A stretch of 64,000 bases of DNA from Ehretia macrophylla. Lineage: Eukaryota; Streptophyta; Magnoliopsida; Boraginales; Ehretiaceae. The notes under the pieces are model-generated. The model did no database searches. It worked only from the letters and a program-made list of their open reading frames with translations, and was not told where the DNA came from. This document shows positions 21,496-33,376 of the stretch, piece after piece. The stretch covers positions 61,515,850-61,579,849 of the forward strand of contig CM075770.1 in assembly GCA_037974665.1 (NCBI GenBank), given 5' to 3'. Position 1 is the stretch's first letter; the number at the start of each line of letters is the position of its first letter. The position numbers and the translations under genes are program-made.

Positions 21496-24400
21496 TATGA
21501 AGGGGCTACAAATTAAAAATATATATCAAATTGTTCATATAAATAAATTAATTAATTTTTTTAGAATAAAATTAATAAGATAAATCAAAAGTTATTTTTA
21601 GATTAAATTTAGTTATTTAATATAAAATTAATTAATTTATAATTTATTATAAAAAATTTAGTTTTTGAATACCATTTTGTATCCCCGTGGTGGTTATTGG
21701 CCACCAAACGACGACAAAAATTAAAAGTTTGGTGGCCAATTGGTCGCGAATAGATATGAAGGGACAACAAATTAAAAATATAAATCAAATTGTTTATATA
21801 AATAAATAAATTCATAAATTTAGAATAAAATTAATAATATAAATCAAAAGTTGTTTTTAGATAATATAAAACATATTTACAAAATTTAATGTTCAATAAA
21901 TTTAGTTATTTAATATAAAATTAATTAATCTATAATTTATTATAACAAATTTTAGTTTTTGAATACCATTTTGTAGCCCCGTGGTGGCCATTGGCAACCA
22001 AACGGCGACAAAAAGTAAAAGTTTGGTGGCCATTTGGTCGCTAATAGATATGAAGGGGCTACAAATTAAAAATATAAATTAAATTGTTTATATAAATAAA
22101 TAAATTTATTTATTTAGAATAAAATTAAAAATATAATTCAAAAGTTGTTTGTAGATAATATAAAACATTTTTGCAAAATTTAATGTTAAATCAATTTAGT
22201 TATTTAATATAAAATTAATTACTTTATAATTTATTATAACAAATTTTAGTTTTTGAATACCATTTTGGAGCTCCATGGTGGCCAAAACGGCGATAAAAAG
22301 TAAAAGTTTGGTGGCCATTTGGTCGCTAATAGATATGAAGGGGCTACAAATTAAAAATATATATCAAATTGTTCATATAAATAAATAAATTCATTTTTTT
22401 AGAATAAAATTAATAATATATATCAAAAGTTATTTTTAATTATTATAAAACAAATTTAGAAAATTTAATGTTAAATAAATAAAAAATTAATTAATTTATA
22501 ATTTATTATAACAAATTTTTATTTTTGAATACCATTTTGTAGCCCAGTGGTGGCGATTGCCCACCAAACGGCGACAAAATGTAAAAGTTTGGTGGTCATT
22601 TGATCGCTAATAGATAGGAAGGGGCAACAAATTAAAAATATAAATCAAATTATTTATATAAATAAATAAATTCATTTATTTAGAATTAAATTAATAATAT
22701 AAATCAAAAGTTGTTCTTAGATTAAATTAAGTTATTTAATATAAAATTAATTAATTTATAATTTATTATAAAAAATTTTGTTTTTGAATACCATTTTGTA
22801 TCCCCGTGGTGGTTATTGGCCACCAAACGACGACAAAAATTAAAAGTTTGGTGGCCAATTGGTCGCGAATAGATATGAAGGGACAACAAATTAAAAATAT
22901 AAATCAAATTGTTTATATAAATAAATAAATCCATAAATTTAGAATAAAAGTTATAATATATATCAAAAGTTGTTTTTAGATAATATAAAACATATTTACA
23001 AAATTTAATGTTAAATAAATTTAGTTATTTAAAATAAAATTAATTAATTTATATTTTATTATATCAAATTTCATTTTTGAATACCATTTTGTAGTCCTGT
23101 GGTGGCCATTGGCCACAAAACGGAGACAAAAAGTAAAAGTTTGGTAGCCATTTGGAAGCTAATAGATATGAAGAGGCTACAAATTAAAAATATAAATCTA
23201 ATTGTTTATATACTTAAATAAATTCCTTTATTTAGAATAAAATTAATAATATAAATCAAAATTTGATTTTAGATAATTATAAACATATTTACAAAATTTA
23301 ATGTTAAATAAATTTAGATATTTAATATAAAATTAATTAATTAATAATTTATTATAACTAATTTTAGTTTTTGAATACCATTTTGTAGCCCCGTGGTGGC
23401 CATTGGCCACCAAACGGTGACAAAAAGTAAAAGTTTGGTGGCCATATGGTCGCCTATAAATATGAAGGTGCTACAAATTAAAAATATAAATCAAATTGTT
23501 AATATAAGTAAATAAATTCATTTATTTAGAATTAAATTAATAATATAAATCAAAAGTTGTTTTTAGATAAAATAAAACATATTTACAAAATTTAATGTTT
23601 AATAAATTTAGTTAATTAATATAAAATTAATTAATTTATAATTTATTATAACAAATTTTAGTTTTTGTATACCATTTTGTAGCCTCGTGGTGGCCATTGG
23701 CCTCCAAACAGTGACAAAAAGTAAAAGGTTGGTGCCCATTTGGTCGCCAAGATATATAAAGGGGCTACAAATTAAAAATATAAACCAAATTGTTTATATA
23801 AATAAATAAATTTATTTATTTAGAATAAAATTAATAATATAAATCAAAAGTTGTTTTTAGATAAAATAAAACAAATTTACAAAATTTAATGTTAAATAAA
23901 TTTAGTTAATTAATATAAAATTAATTAATTTATAATTTATTATAACAAATTTTAGTTTTTGAATACCATTTTGTAGCTCCATTGTGGCCATTGGCCACCA
24001 AACCGCAACAAAAAGTAAAAGCTTGGTGGCCATTTGCTCGCCAATAGATATGAATGGGCTACAAATTATAAATATAAATCAAAAGTTGTTTTTAGATAAT
24101 ATAAAACATATTTATAAAATTTAATGTTAAATAACTTTACTTATTTAATATAAAATTAAATAGTTTATAATTTATTATAACTAATTTTAATTTTTGAATG
24201 CCATTTTGTAGCCCCGGGGTGGCCATTGGCCACAAAACGGTGACAAAAAGTAAAAGTTTGGTGGCCATTTTATTTGCCAATAGATATGAAGGGGCTACAA
24301 ATTAAAAATATATATCAAATTGTTTATATATATAAATAAATTCATTTATTTAGAATAAAATTAATAATATAAATCAAAAGTTATTTTTAGATAATATAAT

Positions 24401-26571
24401 ACATATTTACAAAATTTAATGTTAAATAAATTTAGTTACTTAATATAAAATTAATTAATATATAATTTATTATAACTAATTTTAGTTTTGAATACCATTT
24501 CGTAGCCCCGTGGTGACGATTGGCCACCAAACGGCGTCAAAAAGTAAAAGTTTGGTGGCCATTTTGTCGCCAATAGATAGGAAGGGGCTACAAATTAAAA
24601 ATATAAATCAAATTGTTTATATAAATAAATAAATTACTTTATTTAGAATAAAATTAATAATATAAATCAAAAGTTATTTTTAGATAATATAGAACATATT
24701 TATAAAATTTAATGTAAAATAAATTAAGTTATTTAATATAAAATTAATTAATTTATAATTTATTATAACAAATTTTAGTTTTTGAATACCATTTTGTAGC
24801 CCCGTGATGACCATTGGCCACCAAACGGTGACAAAAAGTAAAAGTTTCGTGTCCATTTAATCGCTAATAGATGTGAAAGGGCTACACATTAAAAATATAA
24901 ATTAAATTATTTATATAAATAAATATATTCATTTATTTAGAATAAAATTAATAATATAAATCAAAAGTTGTTTTAGATAATATAAACCATATTTACAAAA
25001 TTTAATGTTAAATATATTTTGTTATTTAATATAAAATTAATTAATTCATAATTTATTATTAGAAATTTTAGTTTTTGAATACCATTTTGTAGCACCGTGG
25101 CAGCGATTAGCCACCAAACGGTGACAAAAAGTAAAAATTTGGGGGCCATTTGATCGCTAATAGATATGAAGGGGCTACTAATTAAAAATATAAATTAAAT
25201 TGTTTACATATATAAATAAATTTATTTATTTGGAATAAAATTAATAATATAATTCAAAAGTTGTTTTTTGATAATATAAAACATATTTACAAAATTTAAT
25301 GTTAAATAAATTTAGTTATTTAATATAAAATTAATTAATTTATAATTTATTATAATAAATTTTAGTTTTGGATACCATTTTGTAGCCCCGTGGTGGCCAT
25401 TGGCCACCAAACGGCGATAAAAAGTAAAAGTTTGGAGGCCATTTGGTCACTAATAGATATGAAGGGGCTACAAATTAAAAATATATATCAAATTGTTCAT
25501 ATAAATAAATAAATTCATTTTTTAGAAAAAAATTAATAATATAAATCAAAAGTTATTTTTAATTAATATAAAACATATTTACAAAATTTAATGTTAAATA
25601 AATAAAAAATTAATTAATCTATAATTTATTGTAACAAATTTTTGTTTTTGAATACCATTTTATAGCCCAGTGGTGGCGATTGGCCACCAAACGGCGATAA
25701 AAAGTAAAAATTTAGTGGTCATTTGGTCGTTAGTAGATAACAAGGGGCTACAAATTAAAAATATAAATCAAATTATTTATATAAATAAATAAATTCATTT
25801 ATTTAGAATAAAATTAATTATATAAATCAAAAGTTGTTCTTAGATTAAATTTAGTTATTTAATATAAAATAAATTAATTTATAATTTATTATAAAAAATT
25901 TTAGTTTTTGAATACCATTTTGTAACCCCGTGGTGGTGATTGTCCACCAAACGGCGAGAAAAATTAAAAGTTTGGTGGTCAATTGGTCACTAATAGATAT
26001 GAAGGGGCAACAAATTAAAAATATAAATCAAATTGTTTATATAAATAAATAAATTCATAAATTTAGAATAAAATTTAAGATATATATCAAAAGTTGTTTT
26101 TAGATAATATAAAACATATTTACAAAATTTAATGTTTAATAAATTTAGTTATTTAATATAAAATTAATTAATTTATAATTTATTTTAAAAATTTTAGTTT
26201 TTGAATACCATTTTGTAGCCCCGTGGTGGCCATTGGCCACCAAACGGCGACAAAAAGTTAAAGTTTGGTGGCCATTTGGTCGCCAATAAATATGAAGGGG
26301 CTACAAATTAAAAATATAAATCAAATTATTTATATAAATAAATAAATTCATTTATTTAGAATAAAATTAATAATATAAAACAAAAAAAGTTTTTAGATAA
26401 AATAAAACAAAATTACAAAATAAAATCTTAAATAAATTTAGATAATTAATATAAAATTAATTAATTTATAATTTATTATAACAAATTTTAGTTTTTGAAT
26501 ACCATTTTGTAGCCCTGTGGTGGCCATTGGCCACCAAACGGCGACAAAAAGTAAAAGTTTGGTGGCTATTT
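21496..26571. repeat. Satellite array block 1 (about 293-bp monomers, ~18 copies)
   Basis: Tandem AT-rich satellite. Using the landmark tgaaggggctac, successive monomers start near 21499, 21758, 22051, 22336, 22617, 22876, 23169, 23463, 23756, 24051, 24287, 24580, 24874, 25167, 25460, 25740, 26000 and 26292. Most spacings are 292-295; shorter variants are about 280-285, 259-260 and 236. Each monomer has an AT-rich stretch of about 200 bp and a GC-rich core with nested inverted repeats: GTAGCCCC...GGGGCTAC outside, TTGGCCACCAAAC...GTTTGGTGGCCA inside, plus GGTGGCCATTGGCCACC. Small frames in it (21609-21815, 22722-22934) are copies of the same non-coding repeat. Confidence 0.95.
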
Positions 26572-29500
26572 TGTGACACCCCGAGCCCAAGCATATAGTT
26601 ATTTTAATTACTTGCATATATTAATATGTTTATTTTAATCATTTACATACAGTTACATATTACTTTAATTGTTTGCATATATTTATTATCATTATCTTTC
26701 ATATCTCTTGCAAAACGTGCATTTGTCTCGTTTAGCGTGCATTCATGTACATTTACGTGTTTAAGTGTTATAGATGTTAATTATATGATAATGGGTAGCA
26801 AAAGAAACTAAATTGGTTAGATTAGAATCAAATGACAAACTAGTTAATATTATATAGTTAGAAGGGCAATTTGGACCATGGGCTTTAATTAATATTCTAC
26901 CTAAATAGAAAACAAAACAAGACACACAAAACACACACACACATATCAGACACACACACACACACGGTTCAACACACACACAAAATTCTGCACACACACA
27001 ACACACAACAAGGAGAAGAAAAGGAAGAAAACCAAGCCTATCAAGCCAATTTCTTGCATCTCTTAACTTAATCAAGGTGAGGAATTGTATCTATCTCGCA
27101 TTTTATGGTAGTAATATGCTAATATAATGTTGTTTATGAAGTAGATAGTTGAGCTATTGAGTTATAAATTGCAAGTGAAGTTAATTTCTAGCTTATATGG
27201 TGTTAGATGAGTTCTCTTTTGCATGTTTTGTGAGGTGTTGCTTGTATTTTTAATGGTGTTGTTGTTGCTAGTTGGTGCCTTTGTATGAAGGCTAGGTGTT
27301 TCATAGAAGTCCACAATGAAGTGCATAAGTGTCCCATATGGTCAATACATGACTTAGCAATTGTTTAACTAGCTAAAATGCAAGAAGACAACAAGGTGCA
27401 AATTCGGACTGTCCACTGCCCCTATCTTTCGAAGCACTTTTGACATAGAAAATGTGGTCTAAAATTAACAAAATTTATATGGCTGCTAGATTAGATAGTT
27501 TAGAACAAATGTGGATTTCTAAAGCTAAGGCAAATTCTAACGTTTTGGCCCCGCGATTTAGCTATTTCCGAAATGTGTCTGAAAATCGCTGGTGCAGGGG
27601 CAGTTCGCGCAGTTGCATGGAAAAGATCATAACTTGTGGAATTTAGATCAGAATTGAGTTCCGCTTGAGGATAAAGTCATCTACACTCAAAGAGATACGT
27701 TTATATATAAATATCACTCATTTTGGAGGTCTATAGCATAGGTAACTGAATTGATTAAGTTAAGCCTTTGTTGGAGAAAATGGAAAATGTTTAGGTGATA
27801 TTTAGGGTTTTGTGCAAAGTTGATTCTAGGATTGATTCGATGATATCTATAGATAATATAGGCTATAATGAGCATATATTAGTGATTAGATATGGTTGGC
27901 TTGATTGGAACTTTAGGAAATTTGCATAATTGGCTTAGAATTCAAAGGGATCTTTGAAGCGAAGTGTTAGCGATGACTTGTTTGAATAAGTATATGATCT
28001 TAGAAGTGTTAGGGAGCTCTTAAAATGTAATTATGACACTTAATTGGTAATTAGATTGAGTAGTTGTAGTATAAAACACCTAAAAGGCTTTATGTAGTTT
28101 TTAAGTTAACGTGCTTATAAATATGGTTTCAAAGAATTTAAATGGGTCATAAAGTGTTTATAACTGATTGGTAAAGTTAGATTTAGAATTCATTATCTTG
28201 TGTGAAGATTAGAAGCTAATTTGTATGCATTGGAAAAGGGTTTTGTTGGATTCTATGTGGGTTAGCTAAGATTGTTGCCTAGTTGGTTATTTGGATTACT
28301 TAATTGCTATAATTGATTATTAATTGAGTTATATATGTTGTACTTGGGTGAATAAACATGATAATGATTCTTAGATTTTGTTATAGTTGAATTATGTTTA
28401 AGTGTTAAGCATAGTTGTCTTGATTTAATACTTAATTTGATATTCCTTTGCAATATAAATGAAGTTGAATTAGTTATGAAGTTAACTTGTTAAAGTTGAT
28501 ATAGTTAATGTCCTTGGTAAGATTAAAAAAATGTTTTAGAATTATTCGTTTGATTACTTAAGCTATGTGGCAATATGACATACATGAGTAATATGTGGTT
28601 ATTTGGGATTATGTGCTAATGTGGAGTTAATATAATCAATTGCTAAAGTGTTATACTTAAATGAATATACTAGGGATTTGCATATTTGAGCTAAAAGAAA
28701 GTTGGAGTAACTAAGCCATTTTTACATTTTGAAGCTTGATAAAGGTGATGGAGTCTTCATTTCTTCTGTGCATTTCAACTTGATTTATTGTTTCTAAATT
28801 GAATTATTTAGTAGTTGATAAAGTTTATATATAATATTTTACTTGCTATCTTGAGTCTTTTCGTGTTATTTGTGATTAACTACGATGGCGGTCTACTTTG
28901 TCGTCCCTCTTACGTGATTTGATATTCTTGTTTCTCATAATCTTGTCTCGGGGTTGTGCAACCTTTTCGGACATGGTAGTATCGAGAAACACGGGCGGCA
29001 TCGGGCTTGCCGTGCTCCCTCGACTACTATGGTGCCTATTCCCTTCTCACTGAGGCATACTCCACTACCCAAGAGGCGTGGTTCACCTGCTGGACATGGA
29101 CCTACCTCAAGAGAAAGGGTCGTAGGATCGGGATACATCCGGAGTATCCTAACGTGTTGGTGTTTGGGGTTTGCCGGCATTTGCGTGAAGGTCGTGGCTC
29201 GTGATTGAAGACTTGAAGTGGAACCGTATCCTTTTTAATGTGGTTAATTATTTGGCTTTCTATCTTGCTAGTTTATGTTGCATATATATGGTTTCTTGTG
29301 TTTGCATATCATATTGCACGCCCAGTATGCTGCATCACCTCCCTCACTGAGTATACATGTTGTATACTCACCCTCATTTCTAACACCTTTCAGGATCAGT
29401 GCTATCAGAGGTAGAAAAGAAGGCTCGAGAGTTTCGTGTTGACTATGCTGGCTTACGTGGATTGTCATTGAATTCAGTTTTATAATTATAAAGTTAAGTT

Positions 29501-29782
29501 TAGAATGTATTGATAGTTATGAATGGCTTGTAATGTTTTATTAATTTGTAATCTTTACCTTGTTGTCTAGTTGACTTGCATGCTTGTAAGGATGAAATAG
29601 ATTGAGGTTGAAGATTATGGTCTTGTGGTTGTATGTTGTTGTTTGTAGGTTTTACAGATAGTCCTTTATATAGGGGAAACTCCATCCGTTTTTTCCTAAA
29701 TTTCATGCCCAGGGTTTGGAATTGGGTTGAGAATAGCGTGATAAATAGGAGTCCTGATCTCGTGAGGGATTGAGGCGTGACA
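26572..29782 (+). repeat. Element D 5' LTR (3211 bp)
   Basis: From TGTGACACCCCGAG to GAGGCGTGACA. Landmarks: CA-rich microsatellite (about 26930-27010), candidate donor CAAG|GTGAGG (GT 27077-27078), an A/E-like GC-rich module (about 28880-29250) with palindrome variant GGTTGTGCAACC (28952-28963), candidate acceptor CACCTTTCAG ending at 29393, then a 29-codon phase-2 frame to TAA (29483-29485). This frame is Lys/Arg/Glu mixed rather than acidic. The rest is AT-rich with no gene. Confidence 0.93.
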
Positions 29783-30847
29783 GAAGTGGTATCAGAGCTT
29801 AGTTAGCTCACAGCTGGGACAGGGTCCTCGGCCTGTTGGGTAGTGAACCTTGATTGCGTGCCTATAAAGTAAGTCCTGAATAAGTATGTGCTTGCATGTG
29901 GGTTGTGTTTACTTGAATGAAAACGTGTTCTTATTCAATATGATTACTTGAAATAAGAAGATTATGCGATATGTGATTATGTGTACACCTATGTGACCCC
30001 TTTGTGCAATAAGTGAAACTTATATGATGTGTTTGTTTATGTGATTAGTTATGCCTGTAAGTGATTTCTTGAGTGTTTACCTACGTTAGTTATTTGTAAT
30101 AAATTGTATAAGTGTTTATCTTATGTGAAATCCACCGCATACATGCATTACCCGTTACTATGGTAAGTAAACACTCTTCCCTATAAAGAGATGATCAATA
30201 ACGGCTTATCCGAAGACGTGGACCAACAAAAAGAAGGAGTGTTGATCGATTGATTATCAGCAGTCAGATAAAGGAATTCAGTCTTAGAAGGAACTATCAG
30301 CTGTCAGCCTTGAAGTCCATTCTCAATATTCTTCTTCGGTATTTTCCTATGGAAATTCCTACATGGTATTATCTGCAGTATTTTTTCCGGGGATCCTTAT
30401 TGGTATTTTCATACGGAATTTTCTAGTAGTACTCTTATTGGAACTCTGGTTGGCATTCTTACGTGGTATTTATATATGTGTGACCTTTTTCGGGATTTCT
30501 ATATGGGGATTCTCAAGTAGTGTATTCTTTGGCATTCTTCGTGGCGTCTTTCATGATATTCACTTGGATTCCGTATTGGTATTTTCTCGGCACTTCTAAC
30601 TGATATTCTTAATTAGACTTCATAATGAAATTCTTAAATGGAGCATTATTTGGCGTCCTTGTTCAAGAATTATTATATGGAATTCTCTTAGGCTATTTGC
30701 TGAAATTCTATCTAAATGTTCTAACTGGTGTGGATCCTTGATACTCGCATTCACGATTCTTCTCCAGAAGGTTCAAGATACTTATGTGAAGTTCCCTTGT
30801 GAAGAAAAAAAATTGCGAGGACGCAATTTGTTTGAAGGAGGAGAGAG
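29783..30847 (+). other. Element D interior: PBS, non-coding LARD body, hairpin, PPT
   Basis: Primer site TGGTATCAGAGCT (29787-29799) lies four bases after the LTR. About 30330-30720 is a degenerate run of GGnATTCT / GGTATTTT motifs spaced about 15-25 bases apart. A 78-codon hydrophobic frame (30363-30599) falls in it and looks like a consequence of the repeats. The 3' end holds AATTGCG-agga-CGCAATT (30811-30828) and the purine tract gaaggaggagagag (30834-30847) against the 3' LTR. No gag or pol remnant is seen. Confidence 0.88.
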
Positions 30848-33376
30848 TGTGACACCCCGACCCCGAGCATATAGTTATTTTATTTACTTGCATATATTAA
30901 TATGTTTATTTTAATCATTTACATACAGTTACATATTACTTTAATTGTTTGTATATATTTATTATCATTATCTTTCATATCTCTTGCAAAACATGCATTT
31001 GTCTCGTTTAGCGTGCATTCACGTACATTTACATGTTTAAGTGTTGTAGATGTTAATTATATGATAATGGGTAGCAAATGAAACTAAATTGGTTAGATTA
31101 GAATCAAATGACAAACTAGTTAATATTATATAGTTAGAAGGGCAATTTGGACCATGGGCTTTAATTAATATTCTACTTAAATAAAAAACAAAACAAGACA
31201 CACAAAACACACACACACATATCAGACACACACACACACGGTTCAACACACACACAAAATTCTGCACACACACAACACACAACAAGGAGAAGAAAAGGAA
31301 GAAAACCAAGCCTATCAAGCCAATTTCTTGCATCTTTTAGCTTAATCAAGGTGAGGAATTGTATCTATCTTGCATTTTATGGTAGTAATATGCTAATATA
31401 ATGTTGTTTATGAAGTAGATAGTTGAACTATTGAGTTATAAATTGCAAGTGAAGTTAATTTCTATCTTATAAGGTGTTAGATGAGTTCTATTTTGCATGT
31501 TTTGTGAAGTGTTGCTAGTATATTTAATGGTGTTGTTGTTGCTAGTTGGTGCCTTTGTATGAAGGCTAGGTGTTTCATAGAAGTCTACAATGAAGTGCAT
31601 AAGTGTCCCATATGGTCAATACATGACTTAGCAATTGTTTAACTAGCTAAAATGCAAGAAGACAACAAGGTGCAAATTCGGAGTGTCCACTGCCCCTGTC
31701 TTTCGAAGCACTTTTGACATAGCAAATGTGGTCTAAAATTAACGAAATTTATATGGAAGCTATATTAGACAGTTTAGAAAAAATGTGAATTTCTAGAGCT
31801 AAGGAAAATTATAAATTTTTGGACCCGCAATTTAGCTATTTCTGAAATGTGTCTGAAAATCGCTGGTGCAGAGGGCAGTTCGCGCAGTTGCACGGAAAAG
31901 GTCATAACTTGTGGAATTTAGATCGGAATTGAGTTCTACTTGAGGCTAAAGTCATCTACACTCAAAGAGCTATGTTTATACATAAAAATCGGTCAGTTTG
32001 AAGGTCTATATCATAGGTAACTGAATTGATTAATTTAAGCCTTTGTTGGAGAAAATGAAAAATATTTTAGTGATATTTAAGGTTTTGTGCAAAGTTGATT
32101 CTAGGATTGATTCGATGCTATCTATAGATAATATAGGCTCTAATGAGCATAGATTAGTGATTAGATGTGGTTGGCTTGATTGGAACTTTAGGAAATTTGC
32201 ATAATTAGCTTAGAATTCAAAGGGGTCTTTGAAGCGAAGTGATAGCGATGGCTTGTTTGAATAAGTATATGATCTTAGAAGTGTTAGGGAGCTCTTAAAA
32301 TGTAATTATGATACTTAATTGGTAATTAGATTGAGTAGTTGTAGTACAAAACACCTAAAAGGCTTTATGTAGTTTTTAAGTTAACGTGCTTATAAATGTG
32401 GTTTCAAATAATTTAAATGGGTCATAAAGTGTCTATAACTGATTGGTAAAGTTAGATTTAGAATTCATAATCTTGTGTGAAGATTAGAAGCTAATTTGTA
32501 TGCATTGGAAAAGGGTTTTGTTGGATTCTATATGGGTTAGCTAAGATTGTTGCCTAGTTGGTTATTTGGATTACTTAATTGCTATAATTGATTATTAATT
32601 GAGTTATATATGTTGTATTTGGGTGAATAAACATGATAATGATTATTAGATTTTGTTATAGTTGAATTATGTTTAAGTGTTAAGCATAGTTGTCTTGATT
32701 TAATACTTAATTTGATATTCCTTTGCAATATAAATGAAGTTGAATTAGTTATGAAGTTAACTTGTTAAAGTTGACATAGTTAATGTCCTTGGTAAGATTA
32801 AAGAAATGTTTTAGAGTTATTCGTTTGATTACTTAGGCTATGTGGCAATATGACATACATGAGTAATATGTGGTTATTTGGGATTACGTGCTAATGTGGA
32901 GTTAATATAATCAATTGCTAAAGTGTTATACTTAAATGAATATACTAGGGATTTGCATATTCGAGCTAAAGGAAAGTTGGAGTAACTAAGCCATTTTTAC
33001 ATCTTGAAGCTTGATAAAGGTGAGGGAGTCTTCATTTCTTCTGTGCATTTCAACTTGATTTATTGTTTCTAAATTGAATTATTTAGTAGTTGATAAAGTT
33101 TATATGTAATATTTTACTTGCTATCTTGAGTCTTTTCGTGTTATTTGTGATTAACTGCGAGGGCGGCCTACTTTGTCATTCCTCTTACATGATTTGATAT
33201 TCTTGTTTATCGTGATCTTGTCTCGAGATTGCGCAACCTTATCAGACATGGTAGCGTCGAGAAACACGGGCGGTATCGGGCTTGCCGTGCTCTCTCGACT
33301 ACCATGGTGCCTATTCCCTTCTCGCTGAGGCATACTACACTACCCCAGAGGCGTGGTTCACCTGCTAGGCATAGAC
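30848..33376 (+). repeat. Element D 3' LTR, first part
   Basis: Matches the 5' LTR from 26572, with the same CA microsatellite (about 31200-31275), donor (GT 31351-31352) and palindrome variant GATTGCGCAACC (33227-33238). It is cut by element E after tagac (33372-33376). Confidence 0.93.

Noticed and set aside
21609..22934. Two nearly identical small frames (about 70 codons) in satellite DNA, 21609-21815 and 22722-22934
   Set aside because: They are the same satellite monomer variant duplicated; AT-rich, hydrophobic by composition, and broken in the other monomers.
21496..26571. CRISPR-like array
   Set aside because: Units are about 293 bp with no short identical repeats and unique spacers; it is a plant satellite.
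30363..30599. 78-codon hydrophobic frame in element D as a possible env-like or membrane protein
   Set aside because: It lies within a degenerate ATTCT repeat that encodes Phe/Leu/Ile in any frame; no signal of a real protein.
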